This document shows, in pieces, positions 54,707 through 63,998 of a stretch of 64,000 nt of DNA. This DNA is from Cellulosilyticum lentocellum DSM 5427 (GTDB taxonomy: Bacteria; Bacillota; Clostridia; Lachnospirales; Cellulosilyticaceae): assembly GCF_000178835.2 (NCBI RefSeq), contig NC_015275.1, forward strand, positions 3,431,001-3,495,000, in the 5' to 3' direction. Both the position numbers and the translations under genes were made by a program. Under the pieces are notes generated by a model, which searched no databases, was not told where the DNA came from, and saw only the letters and a program-made list of their open reading frames with translations. Within the stretch, counting starts at the first letter, position 1; each line of letters opens with the position of its first letter.

Positions 54707-55661
54707 TGATGCTTGCTAATAAAGCTTCAACTTCTTCTACAAATGCTAATCTACCAATAGGGCTATATCCTTGATTAAAATATGGACTTGCAGGTAATGA
54801 TACAACATGATTATTTTTTACTGCTTTTGTACCATTCCAGATTGAACTATTTGTTAAAGAAACCATATCTTCATCTGTTGCAATAGCAAAAATATAATCT
54901 GCATCAATCTCTGCTAACCCTTCAAAGCTTACTACAGGCAAACTAATATTTTCTTGCTGTGGCATTCCTTCTGGTTTAGCAAATCCCATATCATCATATA
55001 AAATGGTTCCAAGCCCTGCACCATCGAAAATAAATAAGCTACCGCCACTTGCTAAGAAAGATAAGTATGAACTATCTTCACCATAAGTTTCTTTAATCTT
55101 AGCACCAACTGCTTCTGCTTTTTCTAAGTAACTATCAATCCATGCTGTTGCTTCTGCTTCTTTTCCCATGACTTTAGCTACATGCATGAAATCTTCTTTC
55201 CAATCCATTTGTTTCATTTCAATCATAATAGTTGGAGCAATTTTTGATAACTGCTCATACATCTTTTCTTGAACTGTTGAAATAATAATGAGATCTGGTT
55301 CTAATGCAATAATAGCTTCTACGTCCATTTCAGCTAACATGCTATAACCTAGAATTTCTGCTTCTCCTAATACATCTTCTAGATAAGATGGGAATTTTGT
55401 ATAATCATAACCATCACTATTAGCTGTTCCTATTACCTGGTATCCTAAAATAGATAGAATATCACTGGCTCCACTAATATCTACAATGCGCTGAGGATTA
55501 GCAGGAATCTCTACTTCACCTTTTACATCTGTCACAACCTTTGTTTCTATTTGATTATTAGTCGTATCTGGCACTTCTGATGACTGATTATTGTTAGTAC
55601 ATCCTACAAGACCTAGTGCCAGTACTAATACGCTTATTATTAATGCTATACTTTTTTTCAT
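54699..55661 (-). CDS. Iron-siderophore ABC importer, substrate-binding lipoprotein
   Basis: A 320-residue FepB/FhuD-like lipoprotein: signal peptide with lipobox GLVGC (about residues 17-21), then two lobes joined by a helix. The N lobe has QRIVDISGASDILSILG and the ALEPDLII strand. ATG 55661 has AAGGAG seven bases before; the longer frame to 55703 is not supported. It captures the ferric siderophore outside and hands it to the permeases. A Fur-like box lies about 100 bases upstream. Confidence 0.95.
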   Translation of the reverse strand: MKKSIALIISVLVLALGLVGCTNNNQSSEVPDTTNNQIETKVVTDVKGEVEIPANPQRIVDISGASDILSILGYQVIGTANSDGYDYTKFPSYLEDVLGEAEILGYSMLAEMDVEAIIALEPDLIIISTVQEKMYEQLSKIAPTIMIEMKQMDWKEDFMHVAKVMGKEAEATAWIDSYLEKAEAVGAKIKETYGEDSSYLSFLASGGSLFIFDGAGLGTILYDDMGFAKPEGMPQQENISLPVVSFEGLAEIDADYIFAIATDEDMVSLTNSSIWNGTKAVKNNHVVSLPASPYFNQGYSPIGRLAFVEEVEALLASINE

Positions 55662-55762
55662 CTGTCTTCTCCTTCTTATTTGCTTATACTCAATCGCATT
55701 CATGTTAAGTCTTTCTAAAGTTTACTATAAATTCCTTTCAAACGATAGATGTAATATTATCC

Positions 55763-55781
55763 AATCTTGATTTTCATTCTC
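55763..55781 (-). promoter_or_regulatory. Fur-box-like operator of the siderophore uptake operon
   Basis: The minus strand reads GAGAATGAAAATCAAGATT, which agrees with the consensus GATAATGATAATCATTATC at 14 of 19 positions. It lies just upstream of the first gene of the iron importer, where ferric-uptake regulator would repress when iron is ample. Confidence 0.75.
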
Positions 55782-55903
55782 AATTGGCTTTTGTGTAATT
55801 TTTATCTTGATTTATTAAAGTTTCTTCTTATAGTAGTATCGTATTTTTGTAGCTCCTATGCTTCTTTTTAAAAATTCATTGATAAACAGTATGAAGTCTC
55901 ATC

Positions 55904-55951
55904 AAAAAGACAGCTCTAGTGCAGTTATTCATAACCTATACCAGAGCTGTC
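55904..55951 (-). terminator. Terminator of the HAD phosphatase gene
   Basis: On the minus strand GACAGCTCT pairs with AGAGCTGTC across a 25-base loop and TTTTT follows. Confidence 0.85.
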
Positions 55952-55960
55952 CTAAAATAC

Positions 55961-56761
55961 TCATCTATTATCATTAATATATTTTCTAATTCCTACTGCT
56001 ACGCCATCGTTATGCACTGTATCAGTGACTACATTGGCATATTGTTTTACTTCATCAGAAGCATTTCCCATGGCTATGCCGCAACCAACAATATCTAGCA
56101 TTTCTATATCATTTCTTCCATCTCCAAAAGCATAGGTGTTTTCTATAGGAATATTCAAATACTGTGTTGCTTTTATTATACCTGCTGCTTTTGTATTTTT
56201 CTTAAAATAAACTTCTAGATGAATATCATCTATACTTTGAAAATAACCATACTCTGAATGCTGACTAATAAATGCCACACACTGATTTAAAACTTCCTCA
56301 TTAGGGCACATAATCTCGATTTTATACACATTAAGCTGCTCATGATCATAATCACATTTAAAGCATTCCTTTCCTATCCCTACACTCTCATAAAACTGAG
56401 AAAACGCTTTATGGCTTGCTTTCATATAAGCATGCTTATCATCTTCTAATACATATTGAATGCCTTTATCTTCAAGTACAGGTACAAATTGATTGATAAA
56501 ATCGCTACCCATAGGTGTACTACCAATCGTTTCATTATTAATCATAACCTGTGCACCATTGTTTAAGATAAAGCCATCAAAACCAAATTCTAACAAGGAT
56601 TTATTGATAAATGCATAAGGTCTTCCTGTTGCAACGAAAACATAGGCTCCCTTTTCTTGTAGCATACGAATTTCTTTTTCAACTTGCGGTGAAATTTCTG
56701 TAAGACCACCTAAAGCATCTATTAAAGTACCATCTATATCTAAAAATATTGCTTTCTTCAT
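55961..56761 (-). CDS. Cof-type HAD-superfamily phosphatase
   Basis: A 266-residue HAD IIB phosphatase. Motif I is FLDIDGTLID (nucleophile D about residue 8), motif II VATGRPY, motif III lysine in FFKKNTKAAG and motif IV FGDGRNDIEML. Substrates of Cof-like enzymes are sugar phosphates or pyridoxal phosphate, not predictable here. ATG 56761 has GAGGGAC at proper spacing; the frame opens earlier without such a signal. It is a single gene. Confidence 0.93.
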   Translation of the reverse strand: MKKAIFLDIDGTLIDALGGLTEISPQVEKEIRMLQEKGAYVFVATGRPYAFINKSLLEFGFDGFILNNGAQVMINNETIGSTPMGSDFINQFVPVLEDKGIQYVLEDDKHAYMKASHKAFSQFYESVGIGKECFKCDYDHEQLNVYKIEIMCPNEEVLNQCVAFISQHSEYGYFQSIDDIHLEVYFKKNTKAAGIIKATQYLNIPIENTYAFGDGRNDIEMLDIVGCGIAMGNASDEVKQYANVVTDTVHNDGVAVGIRKYINDNR

Positions 56762-57133
56762 TTTGTCCCTCATTTCTATTAGCATCTCTCCTATATGTCT
56801 TTTATTTTCTTTACCTCTACAGAACATCCCGATGCTTTTTTCTAAAAATATAAGTGAGCCTATTCAAATGATTAAACCCTTATCTTTTACATCTTCTGTT
56901 AACTGTGAATACCAGACTTAGATGTAAAGTAGCCGCTGTATGGCTTTAAGTAGATTTATTTTGAACCTGTTCTTTGTTTTTGCATATGGTAGCCCTTAAA
57001 CGTTTAAAAATAAGAATAAATCTAAAAAGCTATAAAATCACTTTTTGGATTTTATAGCTTTTGGGGTTTATTCTTTTATGGCTTATCAATATACCTTAAC
57101 TCATATAGCATAAGTTCTATGTAAGTCTAATGC
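56762..57133. other. Gap without gene; contains a palindrome and a terminator
   Basis: Apart from the terminator at 57025-57062 it holds a perfect palindrome TTAAACGTTTAA (56996-57007) with the central CG typical of LacI-type operators, but no regulated gene faces it. No open frame of interest was seen. Confidence 0.5.
57025..57062 (-). terminator. Terminator downstream of the rubredoxin-like gene
   Basis: AAAAGCTATAAAATC and GATTTTATAGCTTTT form a perfect 15-bp stem with an eight-base loop. Confidence 0.88.
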
Positions 57134-57472
57134 TTACCATTTACCTTTAGACATATGTCCTGCAAGTTCCGCTTTACATCTTTGTTTTATAACCCAAGCT
57201 TCATTCTTTGCTTTTTCAAAAGCAGCTACACACATTGGATCAAGTTTGATTTCTATACCTTCTTTTGAAAGCTCAGCAATCTTTTCTGCTAATAAAATAA
57301 TTTCTGCATGAATGCTGTTAGTTCTGTCAGAAGCATAAATTTTTTCAGCATCTTCGCTGCTAAGTTCAACAAATTTTTCTTTTCCTTGATTACATTTTGG
57401 GCAAATTTCTGGAGCTTCATCTCCTTCAGCTACGTATCCACAAATCGTACATTTAAATAGTTTTTTCATCAT
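57134..57472 (-). CDS. Rubredoxin-like protein with helical extension
   Basis: The 112-residue protein has an N-terminal rubredoxin-like iron site (CTICG near residue 8 and CPKC near 24) followed by a helical region (about 38-112) without ferritin di-iron motifs. It may be an electron carrier for peroxide or superoxide reduction, as in other clostridial rubredoxin-fused proteins. AAGGAG precedes the ATG. Confidence 0.85.
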   Translation of the reverse strand: MMKKLFKCTICGYVAEGDEAPEICPKCNQGKEKFVELSSEDAEKIYASDRTNSIHAEIILLAEKIAELSKEGIEIKLDPMCVAAFEKAKNEAWVIKQRCKAELAGHMSKGKW

Positions 57473-57785
57473 TAATCTCTCCTTACTTTTGTGTATTTTT
57501 TCTATTTATTATACTTATATATTATATCAAATAATATTTATTGTCAAATAATTAATTCTGTCTATTGGAAATAATAACACATTTTTAACATTAATTTTAT
57601 AAGCTTTTCTTTTTTATTTTTAGAGAATTGAATCAAGCGTAATTCTTAGGTTAAGTTATGCTGCTATTAATCCTTATTTGTGTATGACTTACCTTTCCAT
57701 TATTTTGTCTATTTTAGGCATGCCTTAGAACAATAGACTATTTTATCGTAACTATACTTTAATAAATCTTACTTTTTCTCTGCAT
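57473..57785. other. Gap without gene, upstream of the rubredoxin-like gene
   Basis: This AT-rich stretch holds the promoter region of the rubredoxin-like gene; no hairpin or open frame stands out. Confidence 0.5.
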
Positions 57786-57787
57786 GT

Positions 57788-57820
57788 AAAAAGCCCCAGA
57801 TACGTTTTATATCTGAGGCT
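57788..57820 (-). terminator. Terminator of the xpt transcript
   Basis: AGCCCCAGATA and TATCTGAGGCT (one mismatch) form an 11-bp stem; on the minus strand TTTTT follows. Confidence 0.85.
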
Positions 57821-57872
57821 CACTCTCTTTATCTTTCTATCTATTCTTCCATTACTACTTAACTCTTATTTA

Positions 57873-58448
57873 TTATTTGCGAAAGGTAATACCTTCTTCA
57901 ACACTCATAGCATCAATAATGGCTAAAGATTCTAACTGAATGCCACTTTCACGAATCAGCTTTCCACCATCCTGAAAGCCTTTTTCAATAGCAATTCCTG
58001 CCCCTACCACCGTAGCACCTGCATCTTGTACAAGCTTGGTAAGACCCAGCAATGCTTTTCCATTTGCTAAAAAGTCATCGATTATTAAAACGTGATCTTC
58101 TGGTCTTAAAAATTCTTTTGAAACAATAATGTCATATACTTTGCCATGAGTAAAAGATTCTACTTTACTCGTATAAACATCTCCTGCAATATTTTTAGTT
58201 TGTGTCTTCTTCGCAAATACGACTGGTACCTTAAAATATCTAGCTGCAATACAAGCGATGGCAATTCCTGAAGCTTCAATAGTAAGAATCTTAGTGATTT
58301 TTTTCCCCTCAAATCTTCTTTTGAATTCTTCTCCCATTTGTTCAAAAAGCTCAATATCTAATTGGTGGTTTAAGAAAGCGTCTACTTTCAGTACATTTCC
58401 TTCTCTAATTTTACCATCTTTAATAATACGTTCCTTTAGGACTTTCAT
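57873..58448 (-). CDS. xpt: Xanthine phosphoribosyltransferase
   Basis: A 191-residue type I phosphoribosyltransferase converting xanthine and PRPP to XMP. The PRPP loop is [13 protein letters not shown] (about 120-132), and the N-terminal MKVLKERI and LTIEASGIA segments are typical of Xpt. It is downstream of the purine permease, both behind one guanine-type riboswitch, parallel to the xpt-pbuX operon of B. subtilis but with the order reversed. Confidence 0.96.
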   Translation of the reverse strand: MKVLKERIIKDGKIREGNVLKVDAFLNHQLDIELFEQMGEEFKRRFEGKKITKILTIEASGIAIACIAARYFKVPVVFAKKTQTKNIAGDVYTSKVESFTHGKVYDIIVSKEFLRPEDHVLIIDDFLANGKALLGLTKLVQDAGATVVGAGIAIEKGFQDGGKLIRESGIQLESLAIIDAMSVEEGITFRK

Positions 58449-58518
58449 TGCAATTCCTCTCTTTGCTTAAAGTTTTTAATACGTACACATTGACTTATTA
58501 AAATGGATTACCACTTTT

Positions 58519-59856
58519 TTAGTTATTCTCCATGCTCTTAGGTAATACCAAGTTAAGTACTAGGGCCATAATGAATACAACGGCTACACAGTTTTCTGCT
58601 AAAACGTTACGAACGATTTCTGGAAAAATCGCAAAGATTTCTGGCACTTGTGTGAAACCAATACCTACACTTAGTGAAAGTGCTACAATTATCATATTTC
58701 TTTGATTATAACCACATTTAGCAAGCATGTGAAGTCCACTTACTACAATTGAGCCAAACATGATTAACGTACAACCACCTAATACTGGTTCAGGTAAAGT
58801 AGCTAATAAAGCACCGAAGGCAGGAAATAAACCAGCTAATACCATAATGATAGCTCCCATTAAAATAGTAAAACGGTTAACTACCTTTGTCATAGCTACT
58901 AGCCCTACATTTTGGCTAAAAGACGTGATTGGCATACAACCAAATAGTGCTGAAATACTACTAATAAAGCCATCACAAGCAATAGAACCCGAAATTTCTT
59001 TTTCTGTAGCTTCACGATTCAAACCTGAAACAGCTAAAGCTGAAGTATCTCCAATTGTTTCTGTTGCTGAAACAAGGAAAATAAGTATAACTGAAATAAT
59101 CGCATTTAAATTAAATTCTGGTTTAAAAGGTAAGAACTCAGGAAGTGCAATAATGCCACTTGTTGCTACCGCACTAAAATCTACTTTTCCTAAAAAAATA
59201 GCAAAAATATAACCTACTATAAGGCCTACTAATACAGATAATTGTTTATAGTGAGCCTTAGCTAAGATATTAAATACTAAACAAGTCACTAAAGTTACTG
59301 CTCCTAATAATAGATTTGAAGCTGAACCAAAATCAGGACTGCCATTTCCTCCTCCAAAAGAATAGGCTCCTACGTTTAAAAGTGAAAAACCAATAGCAGT
59401 TACAACACTAGCTGCTACTACTGGTGTAATAACTTTTCTCCAGTACTTTGCAAATAAGCCAAGTACGCCTTCTACCAATCCACCAATAAGTACTGCCCCT
59501 ACTACGGCATTATAGCCATACTCTATTGCAATAAAACACAAAATAGATACAAAGGTAAAACTAATTCCCATAACAATAGGCATTTTTGAACCGATTCTCC
59601 AAACAGGATAAAGTTGAATAATAGTACCGATACCTGCTATTAGCATGGCACATTGAATAAGCGCAGCACTTTGCTGGCTAGAAAGACCTGCAGCTCCTGC
59701 TACAATGATGATAGGTGTGATATTAGCTACAAACATGGCTAAAACATGTTGAAGCCCGAAAGGAATGGCTTTAGCTACTGGTACTCTTCCATCTAAGTTA
59801 TAGATGTTAGCCACATTAGCTCCTTGCCCATTTGTAAAACTTCTTATTACATTCAT
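58519..59856 (-). CDS. pbuX: Xanthine/uracil-type NCS2 permease
   Basis: A 445-residue NCS2 symporter with 14 membrane spans. Family signs are FGLQHVLAMFVANITP near the N terminus and the ETIGDTSALAVSGLNRE motif. The pairing with xpt and a guanine-class riboswitch make xanthine the likeliest substrate. ATG 59856 has GGAGG nine bases upstream, while the frame to 59916 has none. Confidence 0.93.
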   Translation of the reverse strand: MNVIRSFTNGQGANVANIYNLDGRVPVAKAIPFGLQHVLAMFVANITPIIIVAGAAGLSSQQSAALIQCAMLIAGIGTIIQLYPVWRIGSKMPIVMGISFTFVSILCFIAIEYGYNAVVGAVLIGGLVEGVLGLFAKYWRKVITPVVAASVVTAIGFSLLNVGAYSFGGGNGSPDFGSASNLLLGAVTLVTCLVFNILAKAHYKQLSVLVGLIVGYIFAIFLGKVDFSAVATSGIIALPEFLPFKPEFNLNAIISVILIFLVSATETIGDTSALAVSGLNREATEKEISGSIACDGFISSISALFGCMPITSFSQNVGLVAMTKVVNRFTILMGAIIMVLAGLFPAFGALLATLPEPVLGGCTLIMFGSIVVSGLHMLAKCGYNQRNMIIVALSLSVGIGFTQVPEIFAIFPEIVRNVLAENCVAVVFIMALVLNLVLPKSMENN

Positions 59857-59929
59857 TATTGACGCCTCCATGCTTTCTGTGCATGACCGTATAATGAGTC
59901 CCTTGTAGATATGCAAAATATAAGATTCA

Positions 59930-59997
59930 TATCGTAGTCAAATCCTTTAAGGTGATTTGGTAGAAACTGTTGAACCATATCTTCAACTTTATACGAT
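59930..59997 (-). promoter_or_regulatory. Purine riboswitch, guanine/xanthine class
   Basis: The minus strand carries ATCGTATAA, ATATGG, TTTCTACC and GACTACGAT in the order of the purine aptamer, with P1 closed by ATCGTA/TACGAT. The specificity base is C in GACTAC, which marks guanine, hypoxanthine or xanthine sensing; the adenine class has T. It precedes the pbuX-xpt pair. The downstream expression platform has no clear T-run terminator, so control may be at translation. Confidence 0.95.
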
Positions 59998-60277
59998 GCT
60001 CTGCTTTTTAAAATTATGTTAACTATCATAATATAAAACAATAGCTTTGTCTATCATTTTTTTCTTTCTAATAGAAGTTGTCATTTGTTTTTTACTGAAC
60101 TTTAAAGGGCTTTCTAGTAAAGCTTCTAACTAACCTCCTACAAATTTAGATATAAAATTTCATTTTACATATTGATAATTTCTCTAATAATTAGTACAAT
60201 TCATTTATATTTTGTTCTTTATAATTTTTTCATAAAGTCAAAATATTAATCTACATAATATCGAAAGGAAAATAGTT

Positions 60278-61633
60278 ATGGAAAAGTTTTTCAAGCTTAA
60301 AGAAAACGGCACTACAGTCGGTACAGAAGTAATTGCTGGTCTTACTACCTTCTTTGCAATGGCTTATATCATCATTGTCAATCCAGGTATTTTAAGCCAA
60401 GCTGGTATGGAATGGGGTGCAGTTTTCCTTGCGACCATTATTGCTTCTATCATTGGAACCTTAGTTATGGGCTTAGTAGCTAACGTTCCTTATGCTCAAG
60501 CTCCAGGTATGGGTCTTAATGCATTCTTTGTATATACCGTATGCTTCACCTTAGAATTTACTTGGCAACAAGCTTTATCAATGGTATTTATCTGCGGTAT
60601 CCTCAACATCCTTATTACTGTTACAAAGATTCGTAAATACATCATTAAATCAATTCCACACAGCTTACAAAATGCTATTGGTGGAGGTATTGGTGTATTT
60701 ATCGCTTACATTGGTCTTCTTAATGTAGGTATTATTAACTTTGAAGCTGGTGTTCCTGCTTTATCAACTTTAAATCAACCTGTCTTCTGGTTATTTATTA
60801 TTGGTCTTGTATTAATCGTTGTTTTACAAGTACTTCATGTAAAAGGTGCTATCTTAATCGGTATTGTAGCAACTACTATTATTGGTATTCCTATGGGACT
60901 TACTACAACTGCTGATACTATCAGCTTTTCAGAGGCTTGCAAAGCTTTACCTAGTACTTTCTTAGCTATTTTCACTGCTGAAGGTCTGGGTTCTTTATTC
61001 TCAGATGTCTCTAAAATTCCATTAGTACTTATTACAATCTTCTCATTTAGTTTATCTGATACTTTCGATACAATTGGTACTTTCATTGGTACTGGTCGTC
61101 GCACTGGTATCTTTAGTGAAGAGGATGAAAAATCAATGGAAACTAATAGTGGCTTCAAATCTAAAATGGATAAAGCTTTATTTGCTGACGCTACTGCTAC
61201 TTCTATTGGTGCTCTTTTCGGTACTTCTAACACGACTACTTATGTAGAAAGTGCTGCTGGTATCGGTGCTGGTGGACGTACAGGTCTTACAAGTGTTGTT
61301 GTAGCACTTTGCTTTGCTGCTAGTGCCTTCCTTTCAACTTTTGTAAGTGCTGTTCCTTCTGCAGCAACTGCACCTGCTTTAGTTATAGTTGGTATGATGA
61401 TGCTTTCATCTTTTGCTGAAATTAAATGGGCTGACTTCGATGAAGCTATTCCTGCTTTCTTTGCAGGTCTTTTCATGGCATTAAGCTATAACATTTCTTA
61501 TGGTATTGGTACTGCCTTTATTTTCTATTGCATCGTTAAAATCTGCAAAAAGAAAGCAAAGGAAATTCATCCAATCCTTGCTGTAGCTGCAGTTCTCTTT
61601 ATCCTTAACTTTATTCTTTTAGCTCTTATCTAA
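60278..61633 (+). CDS. AzgA-type purine (guanine/hypoxanthine) permease
   Basis: A 451-residue NCS2 transporter of the AzgA/PbuG/PbuO group, distinct from the xanthine/uracil type encoded next door. Signs are LTTFFAMAYIIIVNPGILS at helix 1, the GMGLNAFFVYTV motif and DTFDTIGTFIGTGRRTG. It imports hypoxanthine, guanine or adenine with H+. AAAGGAAAAT precedes the ATG. It is divergent from pbuX; the gap shows no second riboswitch. Confidence 0.94.
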   Translation: MEKFFKLKENGTTVGTEVIAGLTTFFAMAYIIIVNPGILSQAGMEWGAVFLATIIASIIGTLVMGLVANVPYAQAPGMGLNAFFVYTVCFTLEFTWQQALSMVFICGILNILITVTKIRKYIIKSIPHSLQNAIGGGIGVFIAYIGLLNVGIINFEAGVPALSTLNQPVFWLFIIGLVLIVVLQVLHVKGAILIGIVATTIIGIPMGLTTTADTISFSEACKALPSTFLAIFTAEGLGSLFSDVSKIPLVLITIFSFSLSDTFDTIGTFIGTGRRTGIFSEEDEKSMETNSGFKSKMDKALFADATATSIGALFGTSNTTTYVESAAGIGAGGRTGLTSVVVALCFAASAFLSTFVSAVPSAATAPALVIVGMMMLSSFAEIKWADFDEAIPAFFAGLFMALSYNISYGIGTAFIFYCIVKICKKKAKEIHPILAVAAVLFILNFILLALI

Positions 61634-61660
61634 GACATAAAAGGTTATCAAAGACAAAGC

Positions 61661-61705
61661 AAAAAGACTATCTAAAGATCTTCTGATCCTTAGATAGTCT
61701 TTTTA
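61661..61705. terminator. Bidirectional terminator
   Basis: AAAAAGACTATCTAA and TTAGATAGTCTTTTT form a perfect 15-bp stem between the convergent permease and alcohol dehydrogenase genes. Confidence 0.92.
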
Positions 61706-61712
61706 AATGATT

Positions 61713-62873
61713 TTATAAACACATGTTTAGAATGCTCATTACATCTTCTTTTGTAAGTGGTACATATGCTTCTCCTAGACCACCAATTCTAACTGCTTTT
61801 TCTGCCATGACTTCAAAGTGCTCTTCATTAATACCAATTTCACTAAAGGTCATTGGAATACCACAATTTTTAAAGAATTCTTCAGTTGCATCAATAGCTG
61901 CATTAGCATAAGCAAATGGATCTGTCATCTCTGGTAAATGCCATACGTTTTTCGCATAAGCTACAAACTTACCTACTGTCTGCTCATTTAAAATATGTCT
62001 CATCCATCTTGGTGTTACAATAGCTAAACCTATGCCATGTGTAATATCATAGAAAGCACTTAATTCATGTTCGATAGGATGACAAGTCCAACTTCCTGGT
62101 TTGCCTGCGCCTACTAATCCATTAAGCGCTAAGGTACTTGCCCACATTAAGTTAGCTCTTGCTTCGTAATTTTCTGGTTCTTTTAAAGCAATAGGACAAT
62201 ATTTGATACAAGTTTCAAGTAAGCCCTCTGCTAATTTATTTTGAATAAAAGTATCTTCTTCTTTCTTAAAATAGTTCTCAAAAATATGAGACATAATATC
62301 GGCTGTCCCTGCTGCTGTTTGAATAGCAGGTAATGTATACAGATACTCTGGATCTAATATAGAAGCCTGTGGAATCATATTCATTGAACCAGTTCCTAGC
62401 TTTTCATTAATAGCCATATTAGAGATAACTGCATTCTTGTTCATTTCTGAGCCTGTGGCTGCTAAGGTTAAAATGGTTACGATAGGAAGAACCTTTGTAA
62501 TCTTGTTTGGTTCTACCACTAAATCCCAAGCATCGCCATCATAATAGTAACCTGCACCAATAACCTTAGCACAGTCAATAACACTACCTCCACCTGCTGC
62601 TAAGATCACATCTATTTGATGCTCTTTACAAAGCCTCACGCCCTCTCTAACCGTTTCAATTCTTGGATTAGGGTCGACACCTGATAACTCTATTATCTTG
62701 CATTCTGAAAGAAGTGTTTTCACTTCATCATAAATCCCATTTCTTTTAATACTTCCACCGCCATATACCAATAGTACATTTTTCCCATGTACTTCTATTG
62801 CCTCTGGTAAATTTTTAATCATACCTTTACCAAAGTAAATCTTTGTATACGCATTAAAAATAAAATTATCCAT
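61713..62873 (-). CDS. Iron-containing alcohol dehydrogenase (butanol dehydrogenase/YqhD-like)
   Basis: A 386-residue group III dehydrogenase. The cofactor loop GGGSVIDCAK (about 95-104) follows ILAA, and the iron ligands are seen in AGTADIMSHIFE (Asp, His) and HPIEHELSAFYDITHGIGLA (two His). It reduces aldehydes to alcohols, typically with NADPH, in fermentation or aldehyde detoxification. It is a single gene. Confidence 0.95.
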   Translation of the reverse strand: MDNFIFNAYTKIYFGKGMIKNLPEAIEVHGKNVLLVYGGGSIKRNGIYDEVKTLLSECKIIELSGVDPNPRIETVREGVRLCKEHQIDVILAAGGGSVIDCAKVIGAGYYYDGDAWDLVVEPNKITKVLPIVTILTLAATGSEMNKNAVISNMAINEKLGTGSMNMIPQASILDPEYLYTLPAIQTAAGTADIMSHIFENYFKKEEDTFIQNKLAEGLLETCIKYCPIALKEPENYEARANLMWASTLALNGLVGAGKPGSWTCHPIEHELSAFYDITHGIGLAIVTPRWMRHILNEQTVGKFVAYAKNVWHLPEMTDPFAYANAAIDATEEFFKNCGIPMTFSEIGINEEHFEVMAEKAVRIGGLGEAYVPLTKEDVMSILNMCL

Positions 62874-63029
62874 ATGCTACCTCCTAGTTCTTTCATTTTG
62901 TTATGTAGCTTATACTACTCTATCATTTTAGCATCTATTCATTTGCTTTCAAAGTACATTCTCCTTATTCTTACCTCTATGTGCCTTATCTAGCCTCAAC
63001 TCAATCCATATTACATGTAACTATGCTTT

Positions 63030-63998
63030 TTATGAATTATAATCCAATCCCCCTATACACTTTAAGTTCTCAGTATGACTTAACAAATCACCAGGTGCAA
63101 TAAAATATTCTCCCATTTCTATAATCTTGTTTATAGTACGAAGCACTTTGACTTTGTCAGTAGCAATTTCCACTTCATTCTCTAGTGCTTCCTCACTGTT
63201 TTCTCCTACTATTATCCCTTCTTGAATAGCGCCAATTCTCTCCCCATATACTTCATTTAACAAGTGGCAAAACTGATAAATCGTAATGACTAGGTCTTCT
63301 GTTAATTCAACGTTCTGATTGCTGCTACAACTTACTGCTTTAACCTCTTTTATTTCATGATAAAGCATTTCATACAGTACTTCTTTTTCTTCTATCCGTT
63401 CTTGTTCCACCTGTAAAGTGTGATTTACACCAGCTACTAATTGCTTTTCTAACTGATCATAATGATTATCTATATAAGTTGCTACTGCTTTTAAAAGATT
63501 TTCTTTTCCTTCATCTTTTAATACAATCTTAAATTCTTTAGCTGCTTCTTTCCCAGCTTCTATTATTTCTTCTTTTGACTTTCCTGCTGCTTCGGCTGCA
63601 ATAGTTGCTTCTAGTGCTGCTTCTTTACTAGCTTGCAAATAGCAATGATAAGCAAATTGTGAGCAGTGCATAGGAAAATTTGCCTTGCCACTTTTTTGAT
63701 TTAAAAAGGCAATCAAAGCGCCCATGGCTAACTTAACAATTTTTGTAATAATGCCTTTTGCTTTTAAAGAATAGGTTAAGTCTTTAATCACTAAATAGAT
63801 AGCTACACAAGGTAGTGCACTCATAGGATAAGCTAATTCTACCTGTGCATAACGATCTGCTATATCTACAACTTTAACTAGACTTTTTGCTGTAGTATCC
63901 ATGCGCATAATATAAGTGGTTCTAACTTTCCTGCTTTCCGAGTTCCTGATGTCCACTACTTGCGTATGAGGCATATTTTCTTCTACTATATATCCGTT
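63030..63998 (-). CDS. Edge-truncated protein with papain-like (YiiX/NlpC-P60-type) region
   Basis: The frame is open from the right window edge to a TAA at 63030; the ATG at 63974 has no good ribosome site, so the N terminus is probably beyond the window. Residues 35-125 after that ATG (numbered from 63974) have ADRYAQVELAYPMSALPCVA and FPMHCSQFAYHCY, which resembles the catalytic cysteine segment of permuted papain-fold YiiX-like enzymes. Beyond residue 115 the chain is a long, alanine and glutamate-rich helical part. Assignment is uncertain and may concern only the fold. Confidence 0.6.
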   Translation of the reverse strand, partial: NGYIVEENMPHTQVVDIRNSESRKVRTTYIMRMDTTAKSLVKVVDIADRYAQVELAYPMSALPCVAIYLVIKDLTYSLKAKGIITKIVKLAMGALIAFLNQKSGKANFPMHCSQFAYHCYLQASKEAALEATIAAEAAGKSKEEIIEAGKEAAKEFKIVLKDEGKENLLKAVATYIDNHYDQLEKQLVAGVNHTLQVEQERIEEKEVLYEMLYHEIKEVKAVSCSSNQNVELTEDLVITIYQFCHLLNEVYGERIGAIQEGIIVGENSEEALENEVEIATDKVKVLRTINKIIEMGEYFIAPGDLLSHTENLKCIGGLDYNS

